Shown here one piece after another: positions 1 through 6,108 of a stretch of 6,318 nt of DNA; within the stretch, counting starts at the first letter, position 1, and every line of letters begins with the position of its first letter. The DNA is from Nitrospirota bacterium (GTDB lineage Bacteria; Nitrospinota; Nitrospinia; Nitrospinales; VA-1): contig QJWD01000049.1 in the NCBI GenBank assembly GCA_003235465.1, forward strand, positions 1 to 6,318, given 5' to 3'. The position numbers and the translations under genes are program-made. The notes beneath the pieces are model-generated. The model was not told where the DNA came from, did not search any database, and saw only the letters and a list, made by a program, of their open reading frames with translations.

Positions 1-2
1 TG

Positions 3-2042
3 ATCACGCTGATCCTGGGCTGGGCGCTGATTCGCGGCCGCAAGTTTCATAACGGCTCGCTGGTGGTGGTGTCCGGCGTGCTGTTTCTTGTCAGCCTGTG
101 TTCGCTCATGGCGATCAAGTTCGCGAGCGACCCGTTTTTTGGCAAGGCCATTCCGCCCGGAGGCATGACCGGCCGCGGGCTGGGCGGCTTTCTCACCCAT
201 TGGCTGAACACCATCGGCGCCACGTTGACGCTCGGCACCTGCCTGCTCATTTCCCTCATGACGATGACGCGGATATCCGCCAACGCCCTCATCGACGGCA
301 TGGGCCTGGCGGTGAAAACCGGCGTCAGAATGTCGGGCCGGGGCGCGATGCAGGTGAAGGAAGGGTTGAGCGAGGGCCTCGAACGCATGCGCCAGGAGCG
401 CGCCGAACGCCAGCAGCAGATGGAATACGCAAGACCGAGCGCGCCGGTGATTGTGACTCCGGAGAGGATGCCCGAACCTGAAATCGAGGAGGAGCCCCCG
501 GCGAGGAAGGAAGCGCCGCAGGCCTTCGTCATCGAGGAGGAAGCGGTGAAACCGGCGCGCGCCGGCAAATACAAGGTGCCGCCGATATCGCTTCTCGAAG
601 AGCCGCCGCCGAAGGAGGATTCGAAACAGATCCGCGATGAGATCCTCGAGAGCAGCGGCATTCTCGAACAGAAGCTGGCGGATTTCGGCATTCAGGGCCG
701 CGTGGTGCAGGTGCTTCCCGGACCCGTCATCACGCTGTATGAATTCGAACCCGCCCCGGGCGTCAAGGTCAGCCGCATCATCTCCCTGGCCGACGACCTG
801 TCGCTTGCGATGCGCGCCACGAGCCTGCGCATCCTGGCCCCGGTTCCCGGCAAGTCGGTGGTCGGCATCGAGATTCCCAACAGCAAAAAGGAAACCGTCT
901 TTTTCAAGGAAATCATCTCGTCGCGGGAATTCAAGGAGTCCCGATCCAAGCTGTGCCTCGCTATCGGCAAGGACAACATCGGCCAGCCCGTGGTGCAGGA
1001 CCTGGCCACCATCCCGCACCTCTTGATGGCCGGTTCCACCGGTTCCGGCAAAAGCGTGGGCATGAATGCGATGATCTGCAGCATTCTCTTGAACGCCACC
1101 CCCGATGAAGTGAAGATGATCATGGTGGACCCGAAAATGCTGGAGCTTTCCATCTACGACGGCATCCCGCACCTCATCGCGCCTGTGGTGACCAATCCGA
1201 AAAAAGCCGCGGCGGCGTTGCAGTGGGCGGTATCCGAAATGGAGAGGCGCTACAAGCTGATGGCGGAAGCGGGGGTGCGCAACATCACCGGTTACAACGA
1301 GTTCGTGGATAAACTGGAGGAAGAACTCGAATACGAGGAGGAGGTGGAGGACGACGAGGAAGAAGCCGAAGCGCCACCCGAGCCGCCCAGCAAGCTGCCT
1401 TATGTCATCGTTCTCATCGACGAGCTGGCGGATCTCATGATGGTCGCCTCGAAGGGGGTGGAGGAGTCGCTCACCCGGCTCGCGCAAATGGCGCGCGCGG
1501 CGGGGATCCATCTCATCGTCGCCACCCAGCGGCCGTCGGTGGATGTGCTGACGGGAATCATCAAGGCCAATTTCCCGGCGCGCATCTCCTACAAGGTCAC
1601 CTCGCGGGTGGATTCCAGGACCATTCTCGACTCGATGGGCGCCGACAAGCTTCTCGGTAAGGGCGACATGCTGTTTCTGCCGCCAGGGACTTCGCGCCTG
1701 CTCAGAATCCACGGCCCGTGGGTGAGCGATGCCGAGATCAAACGCATCGTCGATTTCATCAAGACGCAGAAAAAGCCCGAGTACCAGGAAGACATCTTCC
1801 AGGCCGCCGTGCAGGAGGAGCCCGCCGAGGGCGCGGAAGAGTTCGATGAAAAGTATGACGAGGCGGTGGCGCTCGTCGCCAAGGACCGCCAGGCCTCGAT
1901 ATCCTACGTGCAACGCCGGCTGCGCATCGGCTACAACCGGGCGGCGCGCATCATCGAAACCATGGAGAAGGAAGGGGTGGTCGGTCCCTCTGACGGGATC
2001 CGCCCCAGGGAGATTTATGTCAAGCCGATCCTGTTCGAGTAG
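3..2042 (+). CDS. ftsK: DNA translocase FtsK/SpoIIIE, 5'-truncated by window edge
   Basis: Septal membrane-anchored ATPase that pumps chromosomal DNA during division and, in the known family, guides dimer resolution at dif. The frame is open from base 3 with no stop, so the real start lies outside the window; 679 residues are visible (numbered here from base 3). The visible N-terminus gives the end of one membrane helix, a cytoplasmic R-x-R-K turn, a helix near 21-41 and another near 62-83, matching the last part of the four-helix FtsK anchor. A short Pro/Glu-rich linker (about 120-200) follows, far shorter than in E. coli FtsK. The motor carries Walker A GSTGSGKS (344-351), Walker B VLIDE (D473/E474) and the family signature ATQRPSVDV. 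A winged-helix gamma domain (about 617-677, with IGYNRAARIIE) is the known KOPS-type DNA reader. An unusually acidic insert (436-464) sits between the Walker motifs. The next gene starts inside its 3' end. Confidence 0.97.
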   Translation: MTLILGWALIRGRKFHNGSLVVVSGVLFLVSLCSLMAIKFASDPFFGKAIPPGGMTGRGLGGFLTHWLNTIGATLTLGTCLLISLMTMTRISANALIDGMGLAVKTGVRMSGRGAMQVKEGLSEGLERMRQERAERQQQMEYARPSAPVIVTPERMPEPEIEEEPPARKEAPQAFVIEEEAVKPARAGKYKVPPISLLEEPPPKEDSKQIRDEILESSGILEQKLADFGIQGRVVQVLPGPVITLYEFEPAPGVKVSRIISLADDLSLAMRATSLRILAPVPGKSVVGIEIPNSKKETVFFKEIISSREFKESRSKLCLAIGKDNIGQPVVQDLATIPHLLMAGSTGSGKSVGMNAMICSILLNATPDEVKMIMVDPKMLELSIYDGIPHLIAPVVTNPKKAAAALQWAVSEMERRYKLMAEAGVRNITGYNEFVDKLEEELEYEEEVEDDEEEAEAPPEPPSKLPYVIVLIDELADLMMVASKGVEESLTRLAQMARAAGIHLIVATQRPSVDVLTGIIKANFPARISYKVTSRVDSRTILDSMGADKLLGKGDMLFLPPGTSRLLRIHGPWVSDAEIKRIVDFIKTQKKPEYQEDIFQAAVQEEPAEGAEEFDEKYDEAVALVAKDRQASISYVQRRLRIGYNRAARIIETMEKEGVVGPSDGIRPREIYVKPILFE

Positions 2043-2886
2043 CGCGCCCCTTCGCCTTGGGTGGTTTGCCATGCTTGCGCTGTTTCTGTTTCTGGCCGGG
2101 CCGGTGGAGGCGGGGTTTTACTCCTGGACCGATCAGGAAGGCCGCACCCATTACACCGATGACCCGTCGAACATCCCGGACGAGTACCGGCTGAACGACG
2201 GCGTCAAGAAACATGGCGACGCGCCCGGCGCGCCCGTTCCGCCCGTGCCAGAACCCGCCGTCGCAGGCAGCCCCGTGCACGTGGTGGAGCTGATCCAGGT
2301 TTCCGCCGGCAACTTTCTCGTCGACGTCGTTTTAAACGGAAAGGTCAAGGCCCGCCTGATGGTGGACACCGGCGCCTCGATGGTCATCTTGTCGAAGGAA
2401 ATCGGCGAAAAACTCGGGTTCTCTTCCGACTCCTCCACCCCGGAACTCCCCACCATGACCGCCGGGGGATTGGTGTGGACGCCGATGACGGTGCTCAAAT
2501 CCATGCGCGTCGGCGAGGCGGAGGCGACCTTCGTCGAAGCCGGGTTCAACGACCATATGATGGGCCTGGACGGCCTGCTTGGCATGAGCTTTCTTGGGGA
2601 TTACCGCGTTGAAATGGACCAGCAGACTTCCAAAATGAAACTCAAGCCGCTGATGAAAAAAGGCGAGCCGCTTTGGGAAGGCAAGCCCGGAGCGTGGTGG
2701 CAAAGCCGCCTGAAAACCTACCGGCAAAGGGTCCGGGAAATCGACACCGGCGCCGGCCTGATGGAGCTCACCAACCACCCCGATGCGCAAAAGATCCGCA
2801 ACCTGGTGCAGTATTACGAGGATATGGAAGCGGAGCTTTTGAAACGCGCCCGCCGCGCCGGGGTTCCGTCCCGCTTTCTGAACTGA
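2017..2886 (+). CDS. Secreted DUF4124 plus retropepsin-like aspartic protease (clan AA)
   Basis: Predicted periplasmic aspartic peptidase of the single-domain, retropepsin-like bacterial type, 289 aa. I chose ATG 2017, which overlaps ftsK by 26 nt. It has AGGGAG four bases upstream and gives a complete signal peptide: Arg-bearing n-region, hydrophobic core LGWFAMLALFLFLAG, and cleavage probably after PVEA (residue 32). The later ATG 2071 would leave only a 14-residue leader with no positive charge. Mature residues about 33-54 (FYSWTDQEGRTHYTDDP) fit the DUF4124 module. A Pro/Ala-rich stretch follows, then the protease fold with catalytic D117-T-G-A-S (117-121) and the family's second landmark DGLLGMSFLG near 185-194. 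The family is thought to act as a homodimer because each chain gives one Asp. The C-terminal 75 residues are charged and probably helical. Its substrate is unknown. Translational coupling to ftsK is likely from the overlap. Confidence 0.85.
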   Translation: MSSRSCSSSAPLRLGWFAMLALFLFLAGPVEAGFYSWTDQEGRTHYTDDPSNIPDEYRLNDGVKKHGDAPGAPVPPVPEPAVAGSPVHVVELIQVSAGNFLVDVVLNGKVKARLMVDTGASMVILSKEIGEKLGFSSDSSTPELPTMTAGGLVWTPMTVLKSMRVGEAEATFVEAGFNDHMMGLDGLLGMSFLGDYRVEMDQQTSKMKLKPLMKKGEPLWEGKPGAWWQSRLKTYRQRVREIDTGAGLMELTNHPDAQKIRNLVQYYEDMEAELLKRARRAGVPSRFLN

Positions 2887-2950
2887 TTGCCTGTCGACCG
2901 GGGCGGCCGCTGCCAGAGTGAGCGTTCGCCCGAGGCCTGAAACCGCCGCC

Positions 2951-3718
2951 ATGCCAGCCGACGCTTTGCCCATTCACCTAGCGTTCATGGGAGCGAGCAA
3001 CCTCGCTCGCGGCTACCGAGCGCTTGCCGGTTCCCTTGGCCGCCGCCTGGCGCCGCATCCTGTCTCCTGTTACGCGGCGCTTGGGCCGGGGCGGGGTTAT
3101 GTGGCCCCCGGCGGCCTCTGGAACATCGTCTACCCGCCCATCTCCGAGTGCGGCCTGGTGGACGCCCTCCGCCACCGGGTGATGCCGGGCTCGCGGCTCG
3201 TCGCGCTGCTTTCCGATATCGGTAACGACATCATGTACGACGTGCCGGCGGGCGATATCCTCGCCAGCGTGGAAAAAATCATCGACGATATTTCATGTCT
3301 GGATGGCAGCGTCGTGGTGACGCCGATTCCGCTCGACATCCGGCACGACGTCAGCGAGAAGGTGTTCCATATCCTGAGAAAGGCATTTTATCCCAGGAGC
3401 CAAGTGACCTACGATCAGGCCGAGCGCGCGGTGATCGAAATCAACCAGCGCCTGTTTTCGCTTCGCTCGCCACGGGTGCGGGTCATCGAGGGCATGGAGG
3501 CGTTTCGCGGTTTCGATAAAATTCATTACGCGGTGTTGAAGAACAGTGAGGCGTGGAGCCGCGTGGGCGAGGCCATGCTGGGATTGCTGGATGAGGGGGC
3601 CGGGCCGCCGCTTGCCATCGGGCAGGGGCGCATGATGCAATCCTTCTTTTGTAATATCGGACGCGTCATCTTCAGGGACGCGTGCGGGCTGGGCAGGCCC
3701 CCGGCGGATCTGTTTTGA
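2951..3718 (+). CDS. SGNH/GDSL-like hydrolase family protein
   Basis: Probable esterase/lipase-fold or acyl-hydrolase protein of 255 aa; the family assignment comes from spaced motifs, not overall similarity that I could compute. Block I reads MGASN (candidate nucleophile S16, with Ala in place of the usual Asp of GDS). A Gly-rich stretch LGPGRGY (44-50) could supply the oxyanion glycine. Block III reads IGNDI (N92). Block V reads D189-K-I-H192, the expected DxxH. Order and spacing match SGNH enzymes. No signal peptide is visible, so a cytoplasmic location is likely. The start is uncertain: GTG 2918 is in frame but lacks a Shine-Dalgarno, and ATG 2951 has only GAGG 15 bases upstream; I prefer ATG because the conserved part begins about 8 residues later. 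The gap to the upstream gene is 64 nt (31 nt from the GTG), and the next gene, an acyltransferase, begins 10 nt after its stop. Substrate unknown; an acyl ester is an inference. Confidence 0.7.
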   Translation: MPADALPIHLAFMGASNLARGYRALAGSLGRRLAPHPVSCYAALGPGRGYVAPGGLWNIVYPPISECGLVDALRHRVMPGSRLVALLSDIGNDIMYDVPAGDILASVEKIIDDISCLDGSVVVTPIPLDIRHDVSEKVFHILRKAFYPRSQVTYDQAERAVIEINQRLFSLRSPRVRVIEGMEAFRGFDKIHYAVLKNSEAWSRVGEAMLGLLDEGAGPPLAIGQGRMMQSFFCNIGRVIFRDACGLGRPPADLF

Positions 3719-3726
3719 GGGAGAGG
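3717..3726 (+). promoter_or_regulatory. Strong purine-rich ribosome binding site of the acyltransferase gene
   Basis: GAGGGAGAGG runs from the stop codon of the SGNH-like gene to two bases before ATG 3729. The AGGGAG part is spaced five bases from the start. The overlap with the upstream stop codon favours coupled translation and fixes ATG 3729 as the start. Confidence 0.7.
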
Positions 3727-3728
3727 CG

Positions 3729-4499
3729 ATGAGCTGGTTGCTGGCGGCGGTGAGAACCCTGGCGGTGCTAGTCACCTACAGCGCCTTCGCCCTCCTCAGC
3801 CTGCCGGCGCTGGCGGTGAAACTCCTGTCGGAGAAATGTTACCTCAAGGTGCTCATGAGCCTCGTTGGCCTCTGGGGCCGCTCTTCCTGCTTCCTGTTCA
3901 ACATCCATTCCCGCGATCTGGGAGAGGCCGCCCCGCCGCCAGCCAGCCTGGTGGTGGCCAACCATGTGGGCACGCCGGATATTTTTCTCTTGGCCAGCCG
4001 CTTTCCCGGGTTTTTCGTTTCCAAGGCTGAGATCGCCGACTGGCCCCTATTCAACCTGCTCGCGCGTCTCGGGCAAACGATATTTGTCGATCGCAGCCGC
4101 CGCCAACAGATCCAGTGGATCGTCTCCGCTATCGAGGCCAGGCTCGGGGAAGGATACAGCGTGGTGGTGTTCCCCGAGGGCGGGGCGAGCCGGGGGGAGG
4201 ATGTGCTGCCGTTCAAGCCGTCGGTGTTCGAAGCTGCGATACGGGCCGGGCGGCCTGTCGTCCCGGTATCCATCGTCTATCACGACCGGCTGAGGCCAAG
4301 CGTTGCCTGCTGGAAGGACGAATCGTTCCTCGCCCACATCATCCGTCTGCTCAGGCACCCGCGCCTGGAGGCCACCTTGTTTGTCCACGAGCCGATAACG
4401 TCCACGGAAGACCGGCGCGCCCTGGCCCAGGCTGCATGGCAGGCGATTCGCGGGCGCTACTTAAGGGAGCGCCCTGGCGACGGCCCCGCGCTAAAATGA
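3729..4499 (+). CDS. Lysophospholipid (1-acyl-glycerol-3-phosphate-like) acyltransferase, PlsC family
   Basis: Membrane-associated acyltransferase of 256 aa, expected to move a fatty acyl chain from acyl-ACP or acyl-CoA onto a lysolipid at the inner face of the cytoplasmic membrane. A hydrophobic N-terminal segment (about 4-36) anchors it. The catalytic HX4D motif is NHVGTPD (H79, D84), followed by a block II-like stretch near FVDRSRR. Block III is FPEGGASRG (148-156), which keeps FPEG but replaces the common Thr-Arg-Ser by Gly-Ala-Ser. Block IV is VVPVSI near 175-182. Length is normal for the family. Acceptor specificity cannot be read from sequence: lysophosphatidate is the default, but lyso-ornithine lipid or another lysolipid is possible, so I give no gene symbol. 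It is the last gene of the upstream run; the SGNH-like hydrolase directly before it could act in the same lipid or acyl-ester process, which is inference only. Confidence 0.9.
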   Translation: MSWLLAAVRTLAVLVTYSAFALLSLPALAVKLLSEKCYLKVLMSLVGLWGRSSCFLFNIHSRDLGEAAPPPASLVVANHVGTPDIFLLASRFPGFFVSKAEIADWPLFNLLARLGQTIFVDRSRRQQIQWIVSAIEARLGEGYSVVVFPEGGASRGEDVLPFKPSVFEAAIRAGRPVVPVSIVYHDRLRPSVACWKDESFLAHIIRLLRHPRLEATLFVHEPITSTEDRRALAQAAWQAIRGRYLRERPGDGPALK

Positions 4500-4548
4500 C
4501 GCGGGCAGCCTATAAATAGGGCGTTGCCAAAAGTGCCCAGGGGCCGGG

Positions 4549-4560
4549 TGGCCCGGGCCA
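4549..4560. repeat. 12-bp perfect palindrome upstream of internal promoter
   Basis: TGGCCCGGGCCA is its own reverse complement over all 12 bases. It lies just upstream of, and shares two bases with, the hairpin at 4559-4583, in the gap between two genes. Nearby bases also permit alternative GC stems (4541-4545 with 4550-4554). It could be a regulator site or part of a 3' hairpin for the upstream transcript; no T-tract follows, so a classic intrinsic terminator is not supported. Confidence 0.5.
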
Positions 4561-4583
4561 ACCGGCGAAAGATTCGCGGGTTG
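4559..4583. repeat. Imperfect inverted repeat overlapping the -35 region
   Basis: An 11-position stem (4559-4569 with 4573-4583) pairs at ten positions with one G-G mismatch (4564/4578) and a 3-base AGA centre. Its right arm enters the TTGATA -35 element. As DNA it looks like an operator; as RNA it would be a hairpin at the 3' end of the acyltransferase transcript. The downstream sequence ATAATATG lacks a T-run, which weakens a terminator reading. Confidence 0.55.
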
Positions 4584-4609
4584 ATAATATGCCGGTGAAA
4601 GGTAATAAT
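4581..4609 (+). promoter_or_regulatory. Predicted sigma70-type promoter for the carbonic anhydrase-like/phosphorylase genes
   Basis: TTGATA at 4581-4586 matches the -35 consensus at 5 of 6 bases, and AATAAT at 4604-4609 matches the -10 consensus at 5 of 6, with the ideal 17-base spacer. Transcription would begin near 4616, about 35 bases before ATG 4651. This is the only AT-rich patch of its kind in a GC-rich window and sits in its largest intergenic gap. The call is by consensus alone. Confidence 0.6.
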
Positions 4610-4631
4610 TGCAGGGTCCAAAAGCCAGCTC

Positions 4632-4641
4632 AAGGGAAAGG
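4632..4641 (+). promoter_or_regulatory. Ribosome binding site that sets the start at ATG 4651
   Basis: The purine run AAGGGAAAGG ends nine bases before ATG 4651. It favours this start over the in-frame TTG at 4609, which lies within the predicted -10 element. Confidence 0.6.
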
Positions 4642-4650
4642 TTCGAGAAT

Positions 4651-5157
4651 ATGATTCATGCGTATAAGGAAAGCCGGCCGGTGATCGACGCCTCGGCGCT
4701 GATCGTCGACAGCGCCCAAGTGATTGGCGATGTGGTCATCGGCGAAGAAAGCAGCGTGTGGTTCAACGCCGTGATCCGAGGCGATGTCAACCACATCCGC
4801 ATCGGCAAGCGCACCAACATTCAGGACGGTTCGGTTCTGCACGTGGCGCGTAAAAAACACCCGCTCGTCATCGGCGACGAGGTCACCGTCGGCCACGGCG
4901 TGATCTTGCACGCCTGCACCATCGGCTCGCGCTGTCTCATCGGCATGGGCGCCATCGTGATGGACGCCTCCGAGGTCGGCGACGACTGCATCGTCGGCGC
5001 CGGCGCCCTGGTGACGCCGAACACCCAAATCCCGCCGAGGAGCCTGGCTTTCGGGTCTCCCGCGCGCGTGGTCCGCAGCCTGACCGAAGAGGAGCTGCGT
5101 TCGGTGCGCGAGTCGGCGGCGAATTATGTCGCCGATATCGAGTCCTACCTCGATTGA
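4651..5157 (+). CDS. Gamma-class carbonic anhydrase family protein (left-handed beta-helix, hexapeptide repeats)
   Basis: Trimeric left-handed beta-helix protein of 168 aa, cytoplasmic by its lack of a signal peptide. Repeated hexapeptide turns (for example VIGDVV, VIGEES, RIGKRT, VIGDEV) fill residues 24-140, and a C-terminal helix follows from about 144. The three zinc/iron ligands of the family are present: H64, H82 and H87, with the last two in the GHGVILH motif. R43 and D45 (RGDVN), plus Q58 and D59 (NIQDG), match conserved active-site positions. The short spacing between H64 and H82 shows that it lacks the acidic loop of the archaeal Cam enzyme, so it is the CamH/YrdA-like form. Members interconvert CO2 and bicarbonate in some organisms, but activity is undetected in others, so the reaction is not certain. 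Start ATG 4651 is supported by a purine-rich RBS and by the MIxxYK-type beginning usual in the family. It probably heads a two-gene operon. Confidence 0.92.
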   Translation: MIHAYKESRPVIDASALIVDSAQVIGDVVIGEESSVWFNAVIRGDVNHIRIGKRTNIQDGSVLHVARKKHPLVIGDEVTVGHGVILHACTIGSRCLIGMGAIVMDASEVGDDCIVGAGALVTPNTQIPPRSLAFGSPARVVRSLTEEELRSVRESAANYVADIESYLD

Positions 5158-5177
5158 AGCCGGGAGCAAAGACAAAG

Positions 5178-6074
5178 ATGAGCCCGAACAGCGAGAGCGC
5201 GCCGGTTCGGTTTGCCGTTATCGGCGGCAGCGGCGCCTACCACCTGCTCGCGAGCGGCGCGCTCGGCGCATCCCGCAGGGCGGAAACACGGGCGACGCCG
5301 TTTGGCGACAGCGTGCCGCTGCACCGCTTTCGGGCCGGGGCGGAGGAGTTTATCTTTCTGTCCCGCCACGGCGAGCGCGATTATTCCCTCAGCGCGCCGT
5401 TTGTCAACTACCGTGCCAACATCTACGCCCTCAAGGCCTCGGGCGTGGAGCGCATCATTTCCTGGTCGGGTCCCGGCATCATCAACCCGGCTTTCAAGCC
5501 CGGCGATTTCGTCCTGCCCGATGACATCCTGGATGAGACGAGAAGCCGCGAGAGCACCTTCTTCAAGAACAGCGGCCTGGGTTTCATCCGCCAGAACGAG
5601 CCCTTCTGTCCAGAGCTGAGAGGCGCGCTGCACGAGGCGCTGCACAACACGGGCAAACAGCACGAGGAACGCGCGGTCTATGTGTGCACCGAGGGGCCAC
5701 GCCTGGAATCTCCGGCGGAGATCCGCAAGTTTCGCATTCTCGGCGCGGACCTGGTGGGGATGACGCTGGCGCCGGAGGCTTTTCTCGCGCGCGAGCTGGA
5801 AATGTGCTATCAGCCGGTTTGTTACCTGACCAATTACGCCGAAGGGGTGGTGGCGAGGAAGTTCGAGAAGGGCCGTCTCTTCGAAGGCATGCAGACCGAG
5901 GAAGAAGGCGAGCGCGTCAATCAAGCGATCAGCCAGTTTCCCGAAATCATCGCCGCCGGCATGCAGGCGCTTGCGGGTGTGGGGAGAGGCTGCCAATGCA
6001 AGGACGCCATGAAACGCTACAAGGATAAAGGCATGATCGGCGGGGACTGGCGAACCTGGATCAAGGAACCCTGA
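5178..6074 (+). CDS. MTAP/PNP-family nucleoside phosphorylase (possible methylthioinosine or purine nucleoside specificity)
   Basis: Trimeric-type phosphorylase of 298 aa that splits a nucleoside or 5'-methylthionucleoside with phosphate to give the free base and sugar-1-phosphate in purine and methionine salvage. Family landmarks in order are: GGSG (16-19), the SRHG phosphate site (R63, H64), NYRAN (77-81), SGPGIINPAFKPGDF in place of the usual CGS-type loop, TEGPRLES (E177), and GMT with PEA (M195, T196, E200). At the base-recognition loop it reads TNYAEG: N219 and A221 stand where human MTAP has D220 and D222, so a 6-oxopurine base is more likely than adenine; this is inference from homologous positions. 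A C-terminal CQC (272-274) resembles the CXC motif of archaeal MTAP II. Start ATG 5178 has GGGAG 11 bases upstream; TTG 5154 overlaps the previous stop and lacks support. It follows the carbonic anhydrase-like gene by 20 nt. Confidence 0.88.
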   Translation: MSPNSESAPVRFAVIGGSGAYHLLASGALGASRRAETRATPFGDSVPLHRFRAGAEEFIFLSRHGERDYSLSAPFVNYRANIYALKASGVERIISWSGPGIINPAFKPGDFVLPDDILDETRSRESTFFKNSGLGFIRQNEPFCPELRGALHEALHNTGKQHEERAVYVCTEGPRLESPAEIRKFRILGADLVGMTLAPEAFLARELEMCYQPVCYLTNYAEGVVARKFEKGRLFEGMQTEEEGERVNQAISQFPEIIAAGMQALAGVGRGCQCKDAMKRYKDKGMIGGDWRTWIKEP

Positions 6075-6108
6075 CCTTCTGCCCGTGCGTGGCCGGCCCC
6101 TTGGCCGT

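Noticed and set aside
34..41. GCGGCCGC palindromes here and at 2903-2910
   Set aside because: Eight-base GC palindromes are expected by chance in this composition; the first lies in coding sequence and the two sit in unrelated settings.
1729..2016. Upstream extension of the protease frame inside ftsK
   Set aside because: This part is Arg/Ser-rich shadow of the FtsK gamma domain; the signal peptide begins only after ATG 2017.
2332..2973. Open frame on the - strand across the protease gene (213 codons)
   Set aside because: It lies opposite the conserved DTGAS and DGLLG motifs; composition is typical of an antisense shadow.
4511..4517. TATAAAT as a -10 element
   Set aside because: No acceptable -35 element lies 16-18 bases upstream; the pair at 4581/4604 is far better.
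4609..4650. TTG 4609 as start of the carbonic anhydrase-like gene
   Set aside because: It lies in the predicted -10 box and adds 14 residues not typical of the family, while ATG 4651 has a good RBS.
6094..6107. Short GC hairpin (CGGCC, CCTT loop, GGCCG) between convergent stops as a bidirectional terminator
   Set aside because: The stem has only five pairs and no T-run follows on either strand, so a terminator call is not supported.
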